Source: Picosynechococcus sp. PCC 7117 | GTDB lineage: Bacteria; Cyanobacteriota; Cyanobacteriia; Cyanobacteriales; MRBY01 | Length of the DNA stretch: 64,000 nt | Direction of reading: 5' to 3' | Assembly: GCF_001693275.1 (NCBI RefSeq) | Contig: NZ_CP016477.1 | Span: 2,666,001-2,730,000 of the forward strand | In this document: positions 47,034 through 56,771 of the stretch, piece by piece | How the letters are laid out: each line of letters begins with the position of its first letter | How positions within the stretch are numbered: the stretch's first letter is position 1 | Translations under genes and position numbers: made by a program | The notes under the pieces: generated by a model | Told to the model about the DNA's origin: nothing | The model's database searches: none | Seen by the model: the letters and a program-made list of their open reading frames with translations, nothing else

Positions 47034-48266
47034 ATGGCACCTCTTTTTGTTGACTCCCTCAAACAGCAGTTCCACACCTGGTTTACCCAGCAGCAGGCGA
47101 CCACGGAAGAAGCTGCCGACTTGGTAGAACTCCCCGATACCCTGTCCCTCCAGTTGGCGCGTCAACTGGAAACCCTGGCGAGTCCAGAGGGCTATTGTGC
47201 GCCTGTCAAAACCTCCATTACCGAGGCCATTGAAACTTGGCAAACCAATTTAGAAGCCCCCAATAGTTTTGTGCTCCTGGGCAATCCCGTGGAGCCGCTC
47301 CCGAAAATTTTGAGTGAGAGTATTCCCCGCCAAACTTTCCCTGATCTGGAAATCCTCACTCCCCTCGCCTGTTTGCAGCGCCCCCTCCACCCCAGGCACA
47401 TTAGTCAACAGATCCAAAAGGCCCTAGAGCTCTATCCCCAGATTGATCTCAGCCCAGGCGATCGCCAAGATCAGCCCACTGTGGATCAACTAGAACAACG
47501 ACAAACCCTGGTGATTATTCCCTGTCTAGAGCAATGTTTTCTCCGGTGTATTGGCGGTTGGGAAGGCATCGAGACCCTCCGGGATATCACCATTCAAAAT
47601 CGCCACTGTTTCTGGATCATGAGCTGTAACCATTGGGCCTGGGACTTTCTGGATTTTGTGGGACAAATCAGCGCCTATTTTAGCCATGTGGACACCCTGC
47701 CTAAGTTAAAAGGGGAAATGCTCCAGACTTGGTTAGAACCCATTGCCCAGGTGGTTTTGCCACCCCCTAACGTCCCCGAAGACCCGCCAGAGGATACGGC
47801 TGAATCAGATTCCCCTAAAGGGGAGCGTCTCGATGATTGGCAAAATCTCGCTAGTCAAGCCGACGGCACAGGTCAAATCGCCGCAAATCTTTGGCTCCAA
47901 AGCTTACGGATTCACCAAGAGCAAATCGAGCAACACCCAAACCTCCAATTTGATTTCGACGCAACAGATCCGCACCAACAGCCCCTCACCCTTGAGAGCG
48001 TTAAACCAGCTCTACCCAGTCTGCCCAGCTTAGCCAGTGGTGATCTCTACATTCTCCATTCCGTCTTGATCCATGGCCAAATTAGCCGCGCCCACCTAGC
48101 CTTGAGTTTGGGAGAATCTCGGAATCGCATCCAAGCGCGGATCCAGTGGCTCCTCCGCCAGGGGGTGTTGCGGGAAAATCAAGGGGCCCTCTCCATCCAA
48201 GCGGCCCACTATATCCGCCTCAAAAGTGAGCTGGCCAATAACAATTTTTTTGTGGGGGAAGATTGA
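47034..48266 (+). CDS. Degenerate NTPase-like protein with C-terminal winged helix, next to MscS
   Basis: This 410-residue protein is not one I can name. Near 79-95, SFVLLGNPVEPLPKIL sits where an NTPase would have its P-loop but lacks GK[ST]. Near 158-215, TLVIIPCLEQCFLRCIGGWEGIETL and RHCFWIMSCNHWAWDFLD look like Walker-B and sensor strands of a STAND/AAA-type ATPase, with the acidic residues mostly replaced. Residues about 335-400 (SGDLYILHSVLIHGQISRAHLALSLG...RIQWLLRQGVL) form a predicted winged helix. It ends 3 bases before the ATG of an MscS channel, so the two form a tight operon. It may regulate the channel. Confidence 0.6.
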   Translation: MAPLFVDSLKQQFHTWFTQQQATTEEAADLVELPDTLSLQLARQLETLASPEGYCAPVKTSITEAIETWQTNLEAPNSFVLLGNPVEPLPKILSESIPRQTFPDLEILTPLACLQRPLHPRHISQQIQKALELYPQIDLSPGDRQDQPTVDQLEQRQTLVIIPCLEQCFLRCIGGWEGIETLRDITIQNRHCFWIMSCNHWAWDFLDFVGQISAYFSHVDTLPKLKGEMLQTWLEPIAQVVLPPPNVPEDPPEDTAESDSPKGERLDDWQNLASQADGTGQIAANLWLQSLRIHQEQIEQHPNLQFDFDATDPHQQPLTLESVKPALPSLPSLASGDLYILHSVLIHGQISRAHLALSLGESRNRIQARIQWLLRQGVLRENQGALSIQAAHYIRLKSELANNNFFVGED

Positions 48267-48269
48267 TCG

Positions 48270-49139
48270 ATGGGAGTATCCTTTGTGCCGATGTCTGAAT
48301 GGTTCACCCTCTTAGCCCAGGTTGACCCGCCTGAAAATTTATCCCAAAGACTTTTAACGGATTTCACGATCCAAAAAATCCTCCGGGCCGTGCTGGCGAT
48401 CGCCATTGCCTACGGCACGATGGCCCTGATCCAAGGCACCATTAACTGGCTGTCGGAACGGGTGCCCCGGCGCTTGCGGCTCTTGATTAAACAATCAATC
48501 CCCTTCTGGAAAGGCTTGATCCTAATTTTAATCCTCGCTTATCTGCTGAATTTATTTTTTAATCTCTCCCAAAACAATCTCATCGCCCTAACCGGCACCA
48601 TCGCCGTGGCCTTGGGTTTTGCCTTTAAGGATTATGTAAGCTCAATTATTGCCGGGGCCGTGGCCTTGTTTGAAGCCCCCTACCGCGTTGGCGATCGCAT
48701 TAAAATTGGCGAACATTATGGCGAAGTCGTTGGCTATGGCTTGCGGGGGATTCAGCTCCAGACCCCCGACGATAACCTCGTCACCATTCCCCATAACAAA
48801 ACCTGGACAGAGGCCGTTTCCAATGCCAATAGCGGCCAACTCGAAGCCCAGGTCGCCACGGACTTTTTCTTTGGCCATGGCGTTGATGTGGAGCAGGTGA
48901 TCCAAATTCTCTACCAAGCGGCCTACAGCAGCAAATATACCCAGCTTAAGCTACCGATTGTGGTGGTGATGCAAGAAAAAATGTGGAGCACCCAATTCAA
49001 GCTCCGTTGCTATCCCATGGATGCGAGGGACGAATTTATCTATAAAACGGATTTAATCCGTCGCGCGAAACAAGCCTTCGCCCATCAAGGTCTGCCTTAT
49101 CCGAGGCTTGTGCCCCAAACCATGGATGCCGAGGAATAA
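48270..49139 (+). CDS. MscS-family mechanosensitive channel
   Basis: This 289-residue channel releases solutes on hypo-osmotic shock. It has a short N-terminal region, membrane helices near 35-55 and 75-95, and the pore-lining TM3 segment ALTGTIAVALGFAFKDYVSSIIAGAVALFEAPYRVGDRI, which is the MscS signature. The beta domain HYGEVVGYGLRGIQLQTPDDNLVTIPHNKTW and an alpha/beta cytosolic vestibule follow. Its start codon is only 3 bases beyond the upstream NTPase-like gene, indicating translational coupling. Confidence 0.93.
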   Translation: MGVSFVPMSEWFTLLAQVDPPENLSQRLLTDFTIQKILRAVLAIAIAYGTMALIQGTINWLSERVPRRLRLLIKQSIPFWKGLILILILAYLLNLFFNLSQNNLIALTGTIAVALGFAFKDYVSSIIAGAVALFEAPYRVGDRIKIGEHYGEVVGYGLRGIQLQTPDDNLVTIPHNKTWTEAVSNANSGQLEAQVATDFFFGHGVDVEQVIQILYQAAYSSKYTQLKLPIVVVMQEKMWSTQFKLRCYPMDARDEFIYKTDLIRRAKQAFAHQGLPYPRLVPQTMDAEE

Positions 49140-49171
49140 GTCTTAATTATATTGATCTAAAAATCCGCCCG

Positions 49172-50974
49172 TTAAAACCCGGCGATCGCCTGGGGAAAAT
49201 CCAATAGAAAGCACGTGCGGTAATCATTACGGTGAGGATTGGGGTCACTAGAAACGGTAATGCTACCTTCTAAATGTTCAACAATGGTTTTCACGAGGGC
49301 GAGACCAAGACCAGTACCAGGAATGGCCTGGGCTGTGGCCCCGGTGCCCCGACGAAATTTATCAAAAATTTGGGATTGTTCTTCGGCGTGGATGGCGGCT
49401 CCATCGTTACAAAGGCGAATTTGAATCCGGGCGGGCGATCGCCCCAAATATTCAACGCTGAGGGTAACGTTACTCTTGGGGGTGGCATATTTCCCGGCAT
49501 TGGTGAGGAGTTCACTCATGGCATTGAGAAACTGTTCTGGATCCGTCTCAAATTGCAATTTTGTGCTGAGAGCCTTGGGCTTAAACCGGAGGTGAAACTG
49601 GAGTTGTTTGAGGGGAGTCCAACGATCTTGGAATTTTTGCACAAGCTCTGAGAGGGCCGGGCCGATGGCGAGGCGTTGGGGTTTGAGGGCAAATTCACTG
49701 GCCTCTGCCTGTTGGAGCTGGAGCAGGTCGTGGATGAGTTTGCTTTCTCGGTTGAGTTCTTGATCGAGAATGTTTAAATAAGTCCGTTGTTTTTCTGGCG
49801 ATCGCCCCGGTTGTTTGAGCATTTTAATCGCCAGCTTCATCGTTGCCAGGGGAGTATTGAGTTCGTGACTAACAGTGCTCAAAAAATCATCCTTCAAGCG
49901 ATTAAGGTGCCGCAGTTGTTGAATTTGGTGCCGCATCTGTTGACTAAGTTTCGCCTGGACTTCAAGGCTCCATTTCAATTGACTCGTGCGTTCTTCGACT
50001 AGGGATTGTACCTGCCGGAGGGCCTGGTGGTGGATCATCGTGCGGCCCAATTGGTGAGCAATGCTGGCCATGGTTTGAATTTCTTCGGGGAGCCATTGTC
50101 GGGGCGATCGCTGGGCCAAAATCACAAAACCTAAGACCGGTTGACTGTGCTGGGGAGACAGTTGCCCACCCATTAACGGAGCAAAGAGTAGGCTACGAAC
50201 TGGGGATCCCAGGAGAGGAGATTGCCAGGGATGGGTTGTGGTATCGGCGATCGCCCACACCAGAGGCGCTTTTTGCCAAGCCACCTGACAGAGTTCACAG
50301 TCCTGGAGCGACCATTGGGTCGGCAGCTCAGACCAGCTAGACTTAAGCTCCAAAGTATCCGTCGGATCAGGTTCCTGTCGTTGACGGAGGGGATTCGCCG
50401 ATTTGAGTAAAAGGATACCTCCCTGCTCGACGCCGAAAATTGTTTGGAGTTGGGTACTGGCGGCCTGAAATAATTTTAGTGTGTCTTGAATTTCATCAAT
50501 GAGCTGCTGAATTTCCCGCTGGGCCTGTTGGTACTGTTGGCAGTTGGCGATGCGGTTTTGCTGGGCCAAGATCCCAAGGGCCAACTGGAGCGGTGGACGG
50601 AGTGCCTCAAGGGTGTTTATCTGGGGTAAGGTTTGGGACTGACAACCGAGCCATAGATAACCCTGGGCCTGCTGTGCGGGGAGGGGCACAGTGGCGATCG
50701 CCTCCAGACCCTGGGCCATCAGAGCGTGGTAAGGCGTGTGACGTAAATCGGCATAGGTGCAAATGTCAGGATGAAATTCTTGGGGTAGAACAAAATTGAC
50801 ATCGGCTAGGTTCGTGGGCCAGGTCTCGGTGAGGCTTTGGGATGGGCTTAAATCGACCCTCAAACAAACCCAATCTACCTGTAACTGCCGGGCGATCGCC
50901 GCCGTTAAGCGGGCTAAAAGGCGTGGGGATGAGATGCCAAATTCTAAGCAGTCGTAGAGGGCAGCGGAGACCAT
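49172..50974 (-). CDS. GAF-domain sensor histidine kinase
   Basis: This 600-residue soluble kinase has no transmembrane segment. Two GAF-like regions occupy about 1-150 and 165-335; the second includes CELCQVAW, VRSLLFAPLMGGQL and GFVILAQRSPRQW. A short coiled coil precedes the H-box KDDFLSTVSHELNTPLATMK (phospho-acceptor His near 375). The ATPase domain has the N-box ELLTNAGKYA, the G1 region CNDGAAI and G2 GTGLGLALVKTI. No chromophore-binding Cys stands out clearly, so it is more likely a small-molecule or redox sensor than a phytochrome. No response regulator is adjacent; the cognate partner is unknown. Confidence 0.9.
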   Translation of the reverse strand: MVSAALYDCLEFGISSPRLLARLTAAIARQLQVDWVCLRVDLSPSQSLTETWPTNLADVNFVLPQEFHPDICTYADLRHTPYHALMAQGLEAIATVPLPAQQAQGYLWLGCQSQTLPQINTLEALRPPLQLALGILAQQNRIANCQQYQQAQREIQQLIDEIQDTLKLFQAASTQLQTIFGVEQGGILLLKSANPLRQRQEPDPTDTLELKSSWSELPTQWSLQDCELCQVAWQKAPLVWAIADTTTHPWQSPLLGSPVRSLLFAPLMGGQLSPQHSQPVLGFVILAQRSPRQWLPEEIQTMASIAHQLGRTMIHHQALRQVQSLVEERTSQLKWSLEVQAKLSQQMRHQIQQLRHLNRLKDDFLSTVSHELNTPLATMKLAIKMLKQPGRSPEKQRTYLNILDQELNRESKLIHDLLQLQQAEASEFALKPQRLAIGPALSELVQKFQDRWTPLKQLQFHLRFKPKALSTKLQFETDPEQFLNAMSELLTNAGKYATPKSNVTLSVEYLGRSPARIQIRLCNDGAAIHAEEQSQIFDKFRRGTGATAQAIPGTGLGLALVKTIVEHLEGSITVSSDPNPHRNDYRTCFLLDFPQAIAGF

Positions 50975-51003
50975 GGTTTCGCCTGAAATATCTTGCTCTA
51001 TTT

Positions 51004-51345
51004 TTATTCTTCCCCGTCATCCTCAGAATCATTCTCTAGGGCTTCTGACTCCACCGCCAAAAACTTTTCCAAAATAAACTGTAACTTCGGCCGCGCAATG
51101 TAGGGCCATCCCCCTTCCGTTTCCATGTCCCGCAGGATGTTGTACAGATCCCGCCGTCGTTCCGGGAGACTCGGATAAAAATAATCTTCAGAAATTTGAC
51201 GATGGGTAAATTCTAGTTCGCGCAAAATCTCCAGGAGCCTTTCCCCATTGCCTTCATATTGGGCGGCGATCGCTAATAATTCCTGCTGGATACGGTCAAG
51301 TTGTTCAGAGAGATTAGCGGCAGAATCAGGGGAAACCATGGGCAT
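51004..51345 (-). CDS. Conserved hypothetical cyanobacterial protein
   Basis: This 113-residue, strongly acidic and helical protein ends in a run of Asp/Glu (NDSEDDGEE). The middle part FTHRQISEDYFYPSLPERRRDLYNILRDME looks structured. I recognise no domain. It starts 30 bases upstream of the histidine kinase on the same strand, so the pair may be co-transcribed. Start may be ATG 51345 or the third codon. Confidence 0.65.
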   Translation of the reverse strand: MPMVSPDSAANLSEQLDRIQQELLAIAAQYEGNGERLLEILRELEFTHRQISEDYFYPSLPERRRDLYNILRDMETEGGWPYIARPKLQFILEKFLAVESEALENDSEDDGEE

Positions 51346-51544
51346 CGAAAATCAAAGATAGGACAAAGTAGACCCGTCGATCTTACTATTTATTCCCGCC
51401 AAAATTTGCCAGGGAGTCGCCCATTTCTCCGGTTTTCAGGGGATCAATGCCGCTATTTTCCGATCTAACCCGTCGGGCATTCCAAAAACTTTCCTTTAGA
51501 ATAGGACGAGAATATTTTCTTCAAGATCATCACCAAAAATCTCC

Positions 51545-53092
51545 ATGTTTAAAGGGTTGTTCCGTCGTAGATTACTCGCCAGTTGCTTAATCGCCGTGAT
51601 CAGTTGGCAACTTTCCCCCGCCATCAGTTGGGCCCAGGTTCCTGGTGTGACCCCCTCGATTCAACCCTACCTCGACCAAGTCATTGAAAATATCACCGAA
51701 TTTACCCTCGACAATGGCTTGCAATTTATCGTGCTCGAAGACCGGAGCGCCCCCGTCGTTTCCTTTGTCACCTATGCTGATGTGGGCGGCGTCGATGAAC
51801 CCGACGGCAAAACAGGGGTGGCCCACTTCCTCGAACACCTCGCCTTTAAGGGCAGTACAAACCTCGGCACCACTAACTACGAGGCCGAACAAGTCCTATT
51901 AGATCGCCTTGATCGACTCTTTGACCAAATGCAGCAGGCCAAGGAAGCTGGCGACATGGCCCAGTTCGAGACCCTTGAAACCGAATTTCAGCAGGTGCAA
52001 GCAGAAGCCAACGAATATGTCATCCAAAATGCCTTTGGCCAAGTGGTTGAAGCCGCTGGGGGGGTTGGGTTAAATGCCGCCACGTCCGCCGACTATACCC
52101 AATACTTTTACAGTTTTCCTAGCAACAAATTGGAATTGTGGATGTCCCTCGAATCGGAACGCTTTTTAGATCCTGTTTTTCGGGAATTTTATAAGGAGCG
52201 GGAGGTGATCCTCGAAGAACGGCGGATGCGCACGGACAACTCCCCCATCGGCAAAATGGTCGAAGTCTTTCTTGATACGGCCTTTTCAGCCCACCCCTAC
52301 CGTCGTCCGGTGATTGGTTATGACGAAGATATTCGCAATTTGACTCGCCAAGACATTAAGGATTTCTTTGGGGAACACTACACCCCCGATAACCTCACCA
52401 TCGCCATCGTGGGAGATGTAGACCCCACCCAGGTCAAAGCCATGGCAGAGGTTTACTTTGGTCGTTTTCCCAAAGCTGCAGCCTTGGAGGAACCGCCGCT
52501 TCCCGTGGAGCCGCCCCAAACAGAAACCCGTTCTGTCACCCTCGAACTCCCCAGCCAACCGTGGTACTTGGAAGGCTACCATGCGCCCCAGCTAACAGAT
52601 CCAGATTATGTGGTGTATCAGATTATCGCCTCAATTCTCAGCAATGGCCGCACGTCCCGTTTGTACAAGTCCCTTGTAGAAGAGCAGCAGGTGGCCCTGA
52701 ATGCGGAAGGGTTTAATGGTTTTCCGGGGGAAAAATATCCGAATATTATGTTGCTCTATGCCCTAACGGCTCCAGGAAAAACCGTAGATGATGTGGCAGC
52801 GGCTTTTGCGGCGGAATTGGAACGTTTAAAAACAGAGCCGGTGAGTCCCGAAGAGCTAGAGCGGGTAAAAACCCAAGCCCGGGCCAGTCTATTGCGATCG
52901 CTAGATTCCAATATGGGGATGGCGCGTCTGTTGGCGACCTATGAAGTGCAAACCGGGGACTGGCGGGAGTTGTTCACGGAGCTAGACCGCATTGCTGCGA
53001 TTACGGCGGAGGATGTGCAACGGGTTGCCCAGAAAACCTTTACCCCAGAAAATCGCACCGTTGGGAAGTTGTTGTCGGCACCGACGGAATAG
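51545..53092 (+). CDS. M16-family zinc metalloprotease (processing-peptidase-like)
   Basis: This 515-residue protein has a secretion signal (about 1-31, ending ISWAQ) followed by an inverzincin M16 domain. The zinc motif is VAHFLEHLAFKGS (HxxEH at 94-98), and the distant Glu ligand is in EREVILEERRM near 214. The C-terminal half is the inactive lobe. Relatives are the mitochondrial and chloroplast processing peptidases and pitrilysin. Many cyanobacteria carry two adjacent M16 genes (one catalytic, one not); here the downstream neighbour is missing and a gene-poor stretch follows. Confidence 0.93.
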   Translation: MFKGLFRRRLLASCLIAVISWQLSPAISWAQVPGVTPSIQPYLDQVIENITEFTLDNGLQFIVLEDRSAPVVSFVTYADVGGVDEPDGKTGVAHFLEHLAFKGSTNLGTTNYEAEQVLLDRLDRLFDQMQQAKEAGDMAQFETLETEFQQVQAEANEYVIQNAFGQVVEAAGGVGLNAATSADYTQYFYSFPSNKLELWMSLESERFLDPVFREFYKEREVILEERRMRTDNSPIGKMVEVFLDTAFSAHPYRRPVIGYDEDIRNLTRQDIKDFFGEHYTPDNLTIAIVGDVDPTQVKAMAEVYFGRFPKAAALEEPPLPVEPPQTETRSVTLELPSQPWYLEGYHAPQLTDPDYVVYQIIASILSNGRTSRLYKSLVEEQQVALNAEGFNGFPGEKYPNIMLLYALTAPGKTVDDVAAAFAAELERLKTEPVSPEELERVKTQARASLLRSLDSNMGMARLLATYEVQTGDWRELFTELDRIAAITAEDVQRVAQKTFTPENRTVGKLLSAPTE

Positions 53093-53707
53093 AGACGGAA
53101 TAAAGGCGATCGCCTCAGAATCAAAAAATGCGGTGCGAGTACATCCCAGAGAGTTAAAGGCCTTTGCCTTTGTGTGTAGATACACTCTACTGAAACCATA
53201 GAGGTAACTTATCGTGGGTCAAAACTGACACGCTATTAATTGACTAATGAAATACAGCTAAAGTGTTTATGCACACCAATGCAAACACCTCACAGGGCTA
53301 TGAGTTGTGGGGAGTGTTATGTTCAAATCACGAAATATTAAGAATAGCTACAAAGTGTCACAAACAATTCTCGAAACAGTGATTTACTGCAAGTTTAGGT
53401 GTGGTTTTAAAGTATCAGGACAAAAATTATCGATAAAACTTGCACTTTTCATAACAAATAGTAATCAAGAGCCTAGTTTATCTAGCTATTCACCACCCCA
53501 CATTAACTACTTTGCCAAATAAATAAAAAGCAATCAGTCTAAGGGTAGATTTTCGATCGTCTTGAATTTTTGATGAAGAGTGATTGAAAAATAAAGTAGC
53601 TCATCTAATATGTGAAGAATATTGTTTCACTTGTTAAATAAGTTTGGATTCCCTCGGATTTTTCGGGAAGTCTACGTAAAATAGAAGCATAATTTTGGTG
53701 TGTGGGT
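53093..53707. other. AT-rich gene-poor spacer
   Basis: About 615 bases between the M16 gene and the large outer-membrane protein gene. It holds one HIP1 octamer near 53106, then AT-rich sequence. A 71-codon open frame (53307-53522) has no ribosome-binding site and atypical composition, so I do not call it. An imperfect inverted repeat (TTCCC...GGGAA) lies near 53650, some 50 bases before the downstream start, in the likely leader. No RNA gene is recognisable. Confidence 0.5.
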
Positions 53708-56278
53708 ATGAACTTCAAGAATTTAAAACAAGTCAAAGGTATTAGGGCAGTAGTCTATACTGCGATCCTTCTATCTTGTGGCCCTATCTTCGCGGCTTCA
53801 GCGAATCCGGCAGAGCATCTTCTCTCAGACTCCAGCCCGATCATAGAAAGACAAGAAAACAAAAGACGCGTCAAACCTCAGTCCGTCCCTGAGCTTGAAA
53901 CTCGACAGCAGACAAGTTTAATTGCTCAATCTGGTAGTGGTGCTTCATCGACAGGCCAATCCTCGTTACCAGGAGTCACTGGTGGCGTCGAAGATACGAG
54001 TGTTTCAGAGCCTGGCTCCCCTTCTAATATTAGAAATGTTGATGAAGAATTAGAGCAACTGCTCTCTGAGCCAGACGAAGTATCGCCAGAGTCAGAAGTT
54101 GATGACGAAAGTATCGTCGGGGAAGGAGAGGATCCAGAACAAGAGCTAGAAGATATTCTTTCTGAATCAGACAATCAGAGCGAAGACACTGACGTACAAG
54201 TCATTTCTGACAGTCAGCTTCGAACGTTAAATCCCCGGTATTCCACTGTTTATCTGGACGAACTTCCTGTTTCTCACCTCTCTGACCTAGAGGTATCGAC
54301 TAATATTCTCAGTGGAGATTTCACTATTCGGGACACCGGTTTCCAAATCCTGCAAAATTTAGGGTCTAGTACGAGCGCCAGTGTTGAAGATAATGTCTTA
54401 ACCACAGAATTCCATGGGAATTTTCTCCAAGTCAAGACAGCCCAACAGCTTAGAGAAGTGACGACAACATTGGAAGTGCCTGTAACAATTCAGGGCTTTC
54501 GTATTCGATTTAGTCTTACTGGCTCCTGTGAGCTAGTACCTCAAGCAGGTGAAAATCCACCAGATGGTTCTATCTGCAGCTATACACCACCGGTAAGGCT
54601 TGTTTATGATGAAAATGAACCGACCAATCTAATTCCTACAGATATTCTCCTTGGGGATGACATTCCCGATGGCTATCAATTTAGAGAAGTTGTTCCTGCC
54701 TCAGATGGCGATGGTGAGCCTATCCCGGGATCCTTACTGGCTAGAATTGAAGAATTTGATGGTGATGGTTATATTGGCTCTGTAGAAACCTTGTTGGAAG
54801 GTGAGAAGCAGCTAGGCATTGATGTGGATGTACGCAATTCTGGTTTTGCTGAAGATACGAGCCGCGACCGATTTACCAGAAGATCTGAAGAAATTGATTA
54901 TGTAGTGACCACTAAGGTTGCCAATGTTCGGCAAGTCATTAAGCAGAACAGCGAAGAAGCTGTTTTAGGTCGTACCGTCCGGGCGCTCAACATTATCCCC
55001 AATGATGAAAGTGTTGAGTTAGATATCGTTGCCCAGCTTGCGAGTATCTGGTTACCTGATGCAGAGCCGACTCTAGAGGGAACAGATGAGCCCTACAACG
55101 CTAATATTAACGTTAATATTTTCAGAGCAGCCGATGCAGCTAGAGTGCCGGCGAATAGCTTTGCTTGGTATCATGCGGGTATTGCTAAAGCAGAAAGTCT
55201 ACCTCCATTAGCACCAGGTGAAGAGCGTAAATTCTCAGACATTCCAGTTGGTCGCTACAACGGGATCTGGCTTGGTTTATCACCGGTAATTGATCGCAGT
55301 TTTGAAGTAACCGAGAACGGAACTCGTTTTAGAAATATCTCGGCACCACGTTTAGTAGATTCTGTATTTGAAGAAGCTGGTTCAGGTGATCTCGACGAAG
55401 AGCAAATCAATGTTGATATCTTTGGTTTGTTTTTGGATGAGTTTGGAGAAGTAACAGATATCATCGACTTTGACTTTAGCGATATTCCGGATGCTTATAC
55501 CCAGGTAGGTCTTGACATTTTCGAGAGAGATGCGATCGCCCCTAATACTCTTGTTTATCGTGAACGAACAAACTACATTCCCCATGTAAGTTTCACCGGA
55601 ACTAAAGTTGATGCTCGCAATCGTAAGCGCTATTACACTGGTCTGCTTTGGGACTATACCGAAGGAGAATCAGGGCAAAAGTTCCGTTCTTATCTAGGTG
55701 CTGATTATCAATATCTCAACCCAGAAAGAGGTGTGCGAGCCTTTACTGGTTTGATTGGTTACATTAATCCTGACCGAGACTACTACAGTCAAGTTTGGGG
55801 TGAAATTGCCAAAACGTTTAGTTCAGCTGATAAAAATACCAGCTTTACTCTCGGCACATCTCTCGTTTATGCCATTGACCAAGCAGACGACATTGGTAAC
55901 GATATTTTCGTTGATGCAGACGCCAGTAAGTTTTTATTAAGTGCCGGTGCTCGTTTTGGTTCCATCAGACTGGGTGTGGATCAAAATATTGACTTTTTCC
56001 CGAATTCTGATGATGCAAGCACAGTTTTATCCGCAGGCATTGACTTTGGAGAAAGTGTTACCTTTGCCGGTTTTTATACTCCCTACGATGAAGGCAATAA
56101 TGTCGCTCTAGTGGGAGCAAACCTGGGTTTCCGCTTCGGTACTGACTACAATAGCCCAAGATTATCTCTGGGTTGGAGTCAAAATGAGTATCGATTTGAT
56201 ACTAATAACTTCATTGACAATCGCTACACGTTGACCTTCCGTGTTGGTCGACCTGGCAATCCGTTTGGTCCTCGGTAA
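53708..56278 (+). CDS. Predicted outer-membrane beta-barrel protein with acidic linker, unknown family
   Basis: This 856-residue protein starts at ATG 53708 (MNFKNLKQVKG). A signal peptide (about 10-33, ending IFAASANP) suggests export. Residues about 85-170 are a low-complexity Ser/Glu/Asp/Pro linker. A beta-rich middle domain follows (about 170-610). The last 240 residues have alternating aromatic/small residues and repeated SFTLGTSLVYAID, KFLLSAGARFGSIRLGV, LRFGTD-like strands, ending YTLTFRVGRPGNPFG, which looks like an outer-membrane barrel. I do not recognise the family. Composition is AT-richer than neighbours. It ends in a strong terminator. Confidence 0.7.
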   Translation: MNFKNLKQVKGIRAVVYTAILLSCGPIFAASANPAEHLLSDSSPIIERQENKRRVKPQSVPELETRQQTSLIAQSGSGASSTGQSSLPGVTGGVEDTSVSEPGSPSNIRNVDEELEQLLSEPDEVSPESEVDDESIVGEGEDPEQELEDILSESDNQSEDTDVQVISDSQLRTLNPRYSTVYLDELPVSHLSDLEVSTNILSGDFTIRDTGFQILQNLGSSTSASVEDNVLTTEFHGNFLQVKTAQQLREVTTTLEVPVTIQGFRIRFSLTGSCELVPQAGENPPDGSICSYTPPVRLVYDENEPTNLIPTDILLGDDIPDGYQFREVVPASDGDGEPIPGSLLARIEEFDGDGYIGSVETLLEGEKQLGIDVDVRNSGFAEDTSRDRFTRRSEEIDYVVTTKVANVRQVIKQNSEEAVLGRTVRALNIIPNDESVELDIVAQLASIWLPDAEPTLEGTDEPYNANINVNIFRAADAARVPANSFAWYHAGIAKAESLPPLAPGEERKFSDIPVGRYNGIWLGLSPVIDRSFEVTENGTRFRNISAPRLVDSVFEEAGSGDLDEEQINVDIFGLFLDEFGEVTDIIDFDFSDIPDAYTQVGLDIFERDAIAPNTLVYRERTNYIPHVSFTGTKVDARNRKRYYTGLLWDYTEGESGQKFRSYLGADYQYLNPERGVRAFTGLIGYINPDRDYYSQVWGEIAKTFSSADKNTSFTLGTSLVYAIDQADDIGNDIFVDADASKFLLSAGARFGSIRLGVDQNIDFFPNSDDASTVLSAGIDFGESVTFAGFYTPYDEGNNVALVGANLGFRFGTDYNSPRLSLGWSQNEYRFDTNNFIDNRYTLTFRVGRPGNPFGPR

Positions 56279-56771
56279 GAGTCAATTTAAGTTCCTCCAT
56301 TCAAAAAGCATAAAGATGGCGAAAAGTAAATTTTCGCCATCTTTATTTTTATTCTTAGTACTATTAACAAATAACAGTTTAGATATAGCAACCTTGTTAT
56401 TGACAAGTTATTTTTAAGAGCTTATTTTTGTATTCCTCATTTTTAAGATCGAGGATAAGAGGATAAATTGTCTAACAACAAGCACAAAGATTAAGACACG
56501 GCCAGATAATCTGAGAGAATGTGTTTCTGGAAATTACTTACACATCGAATTTTTAACTAAGACTAAGATCTCTTTAAATTGACTTTTTTATGTCACCATT
56601 CTTAGAAATTAAAATGCCATCTGATTACGGAAAGTAAAAAATCTATTTTCTGCATCAAAGAATAGCTTGGTAATTTCTCATCTTAATCAAGCCATAAAAA
56701 TAAGACTTAGACATAACATCTAAGCCTTTAAAATAATTGATTATTCAATTTCAAGAACTGAATACCTAAAC
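56279..56771. other. AT-rich intergenic region
   Basis: About 490 bases between the convergent ends of the barrel-protein gene and the small secreted-protein gene. Apart from the terminator hairpin at 56312-56344 I see no ORF, RNA gene or repeat. Confidence 0.5.
56312..56344 (+). terminator. Strong intrinsic terminator
   Basis: A perfect 14-bp stem (AAAGATGGCGAAAA with TTTTCGCCATCTTT) closes a 5-base loop and is followed by an AT-rich tail. It lies 34 bases after the barrel-protein stop. The symmetric A/T flanks mean it may also act on the opposite strand. Confidence 0.85.

Noticed and set aside
46754-47104. Upstream extension of the macroglobulin frame
   Set aside because: The residues are Cys/Arg-rich and unlike a signal peptide; ATG 46753 gives a clean lipoprotein signal.
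53307-53522. 71-codon ORF in the AT-rich spacer
   Set aside because: No ribosome-binding site, no recognisable domain, and composition consistent with chance.
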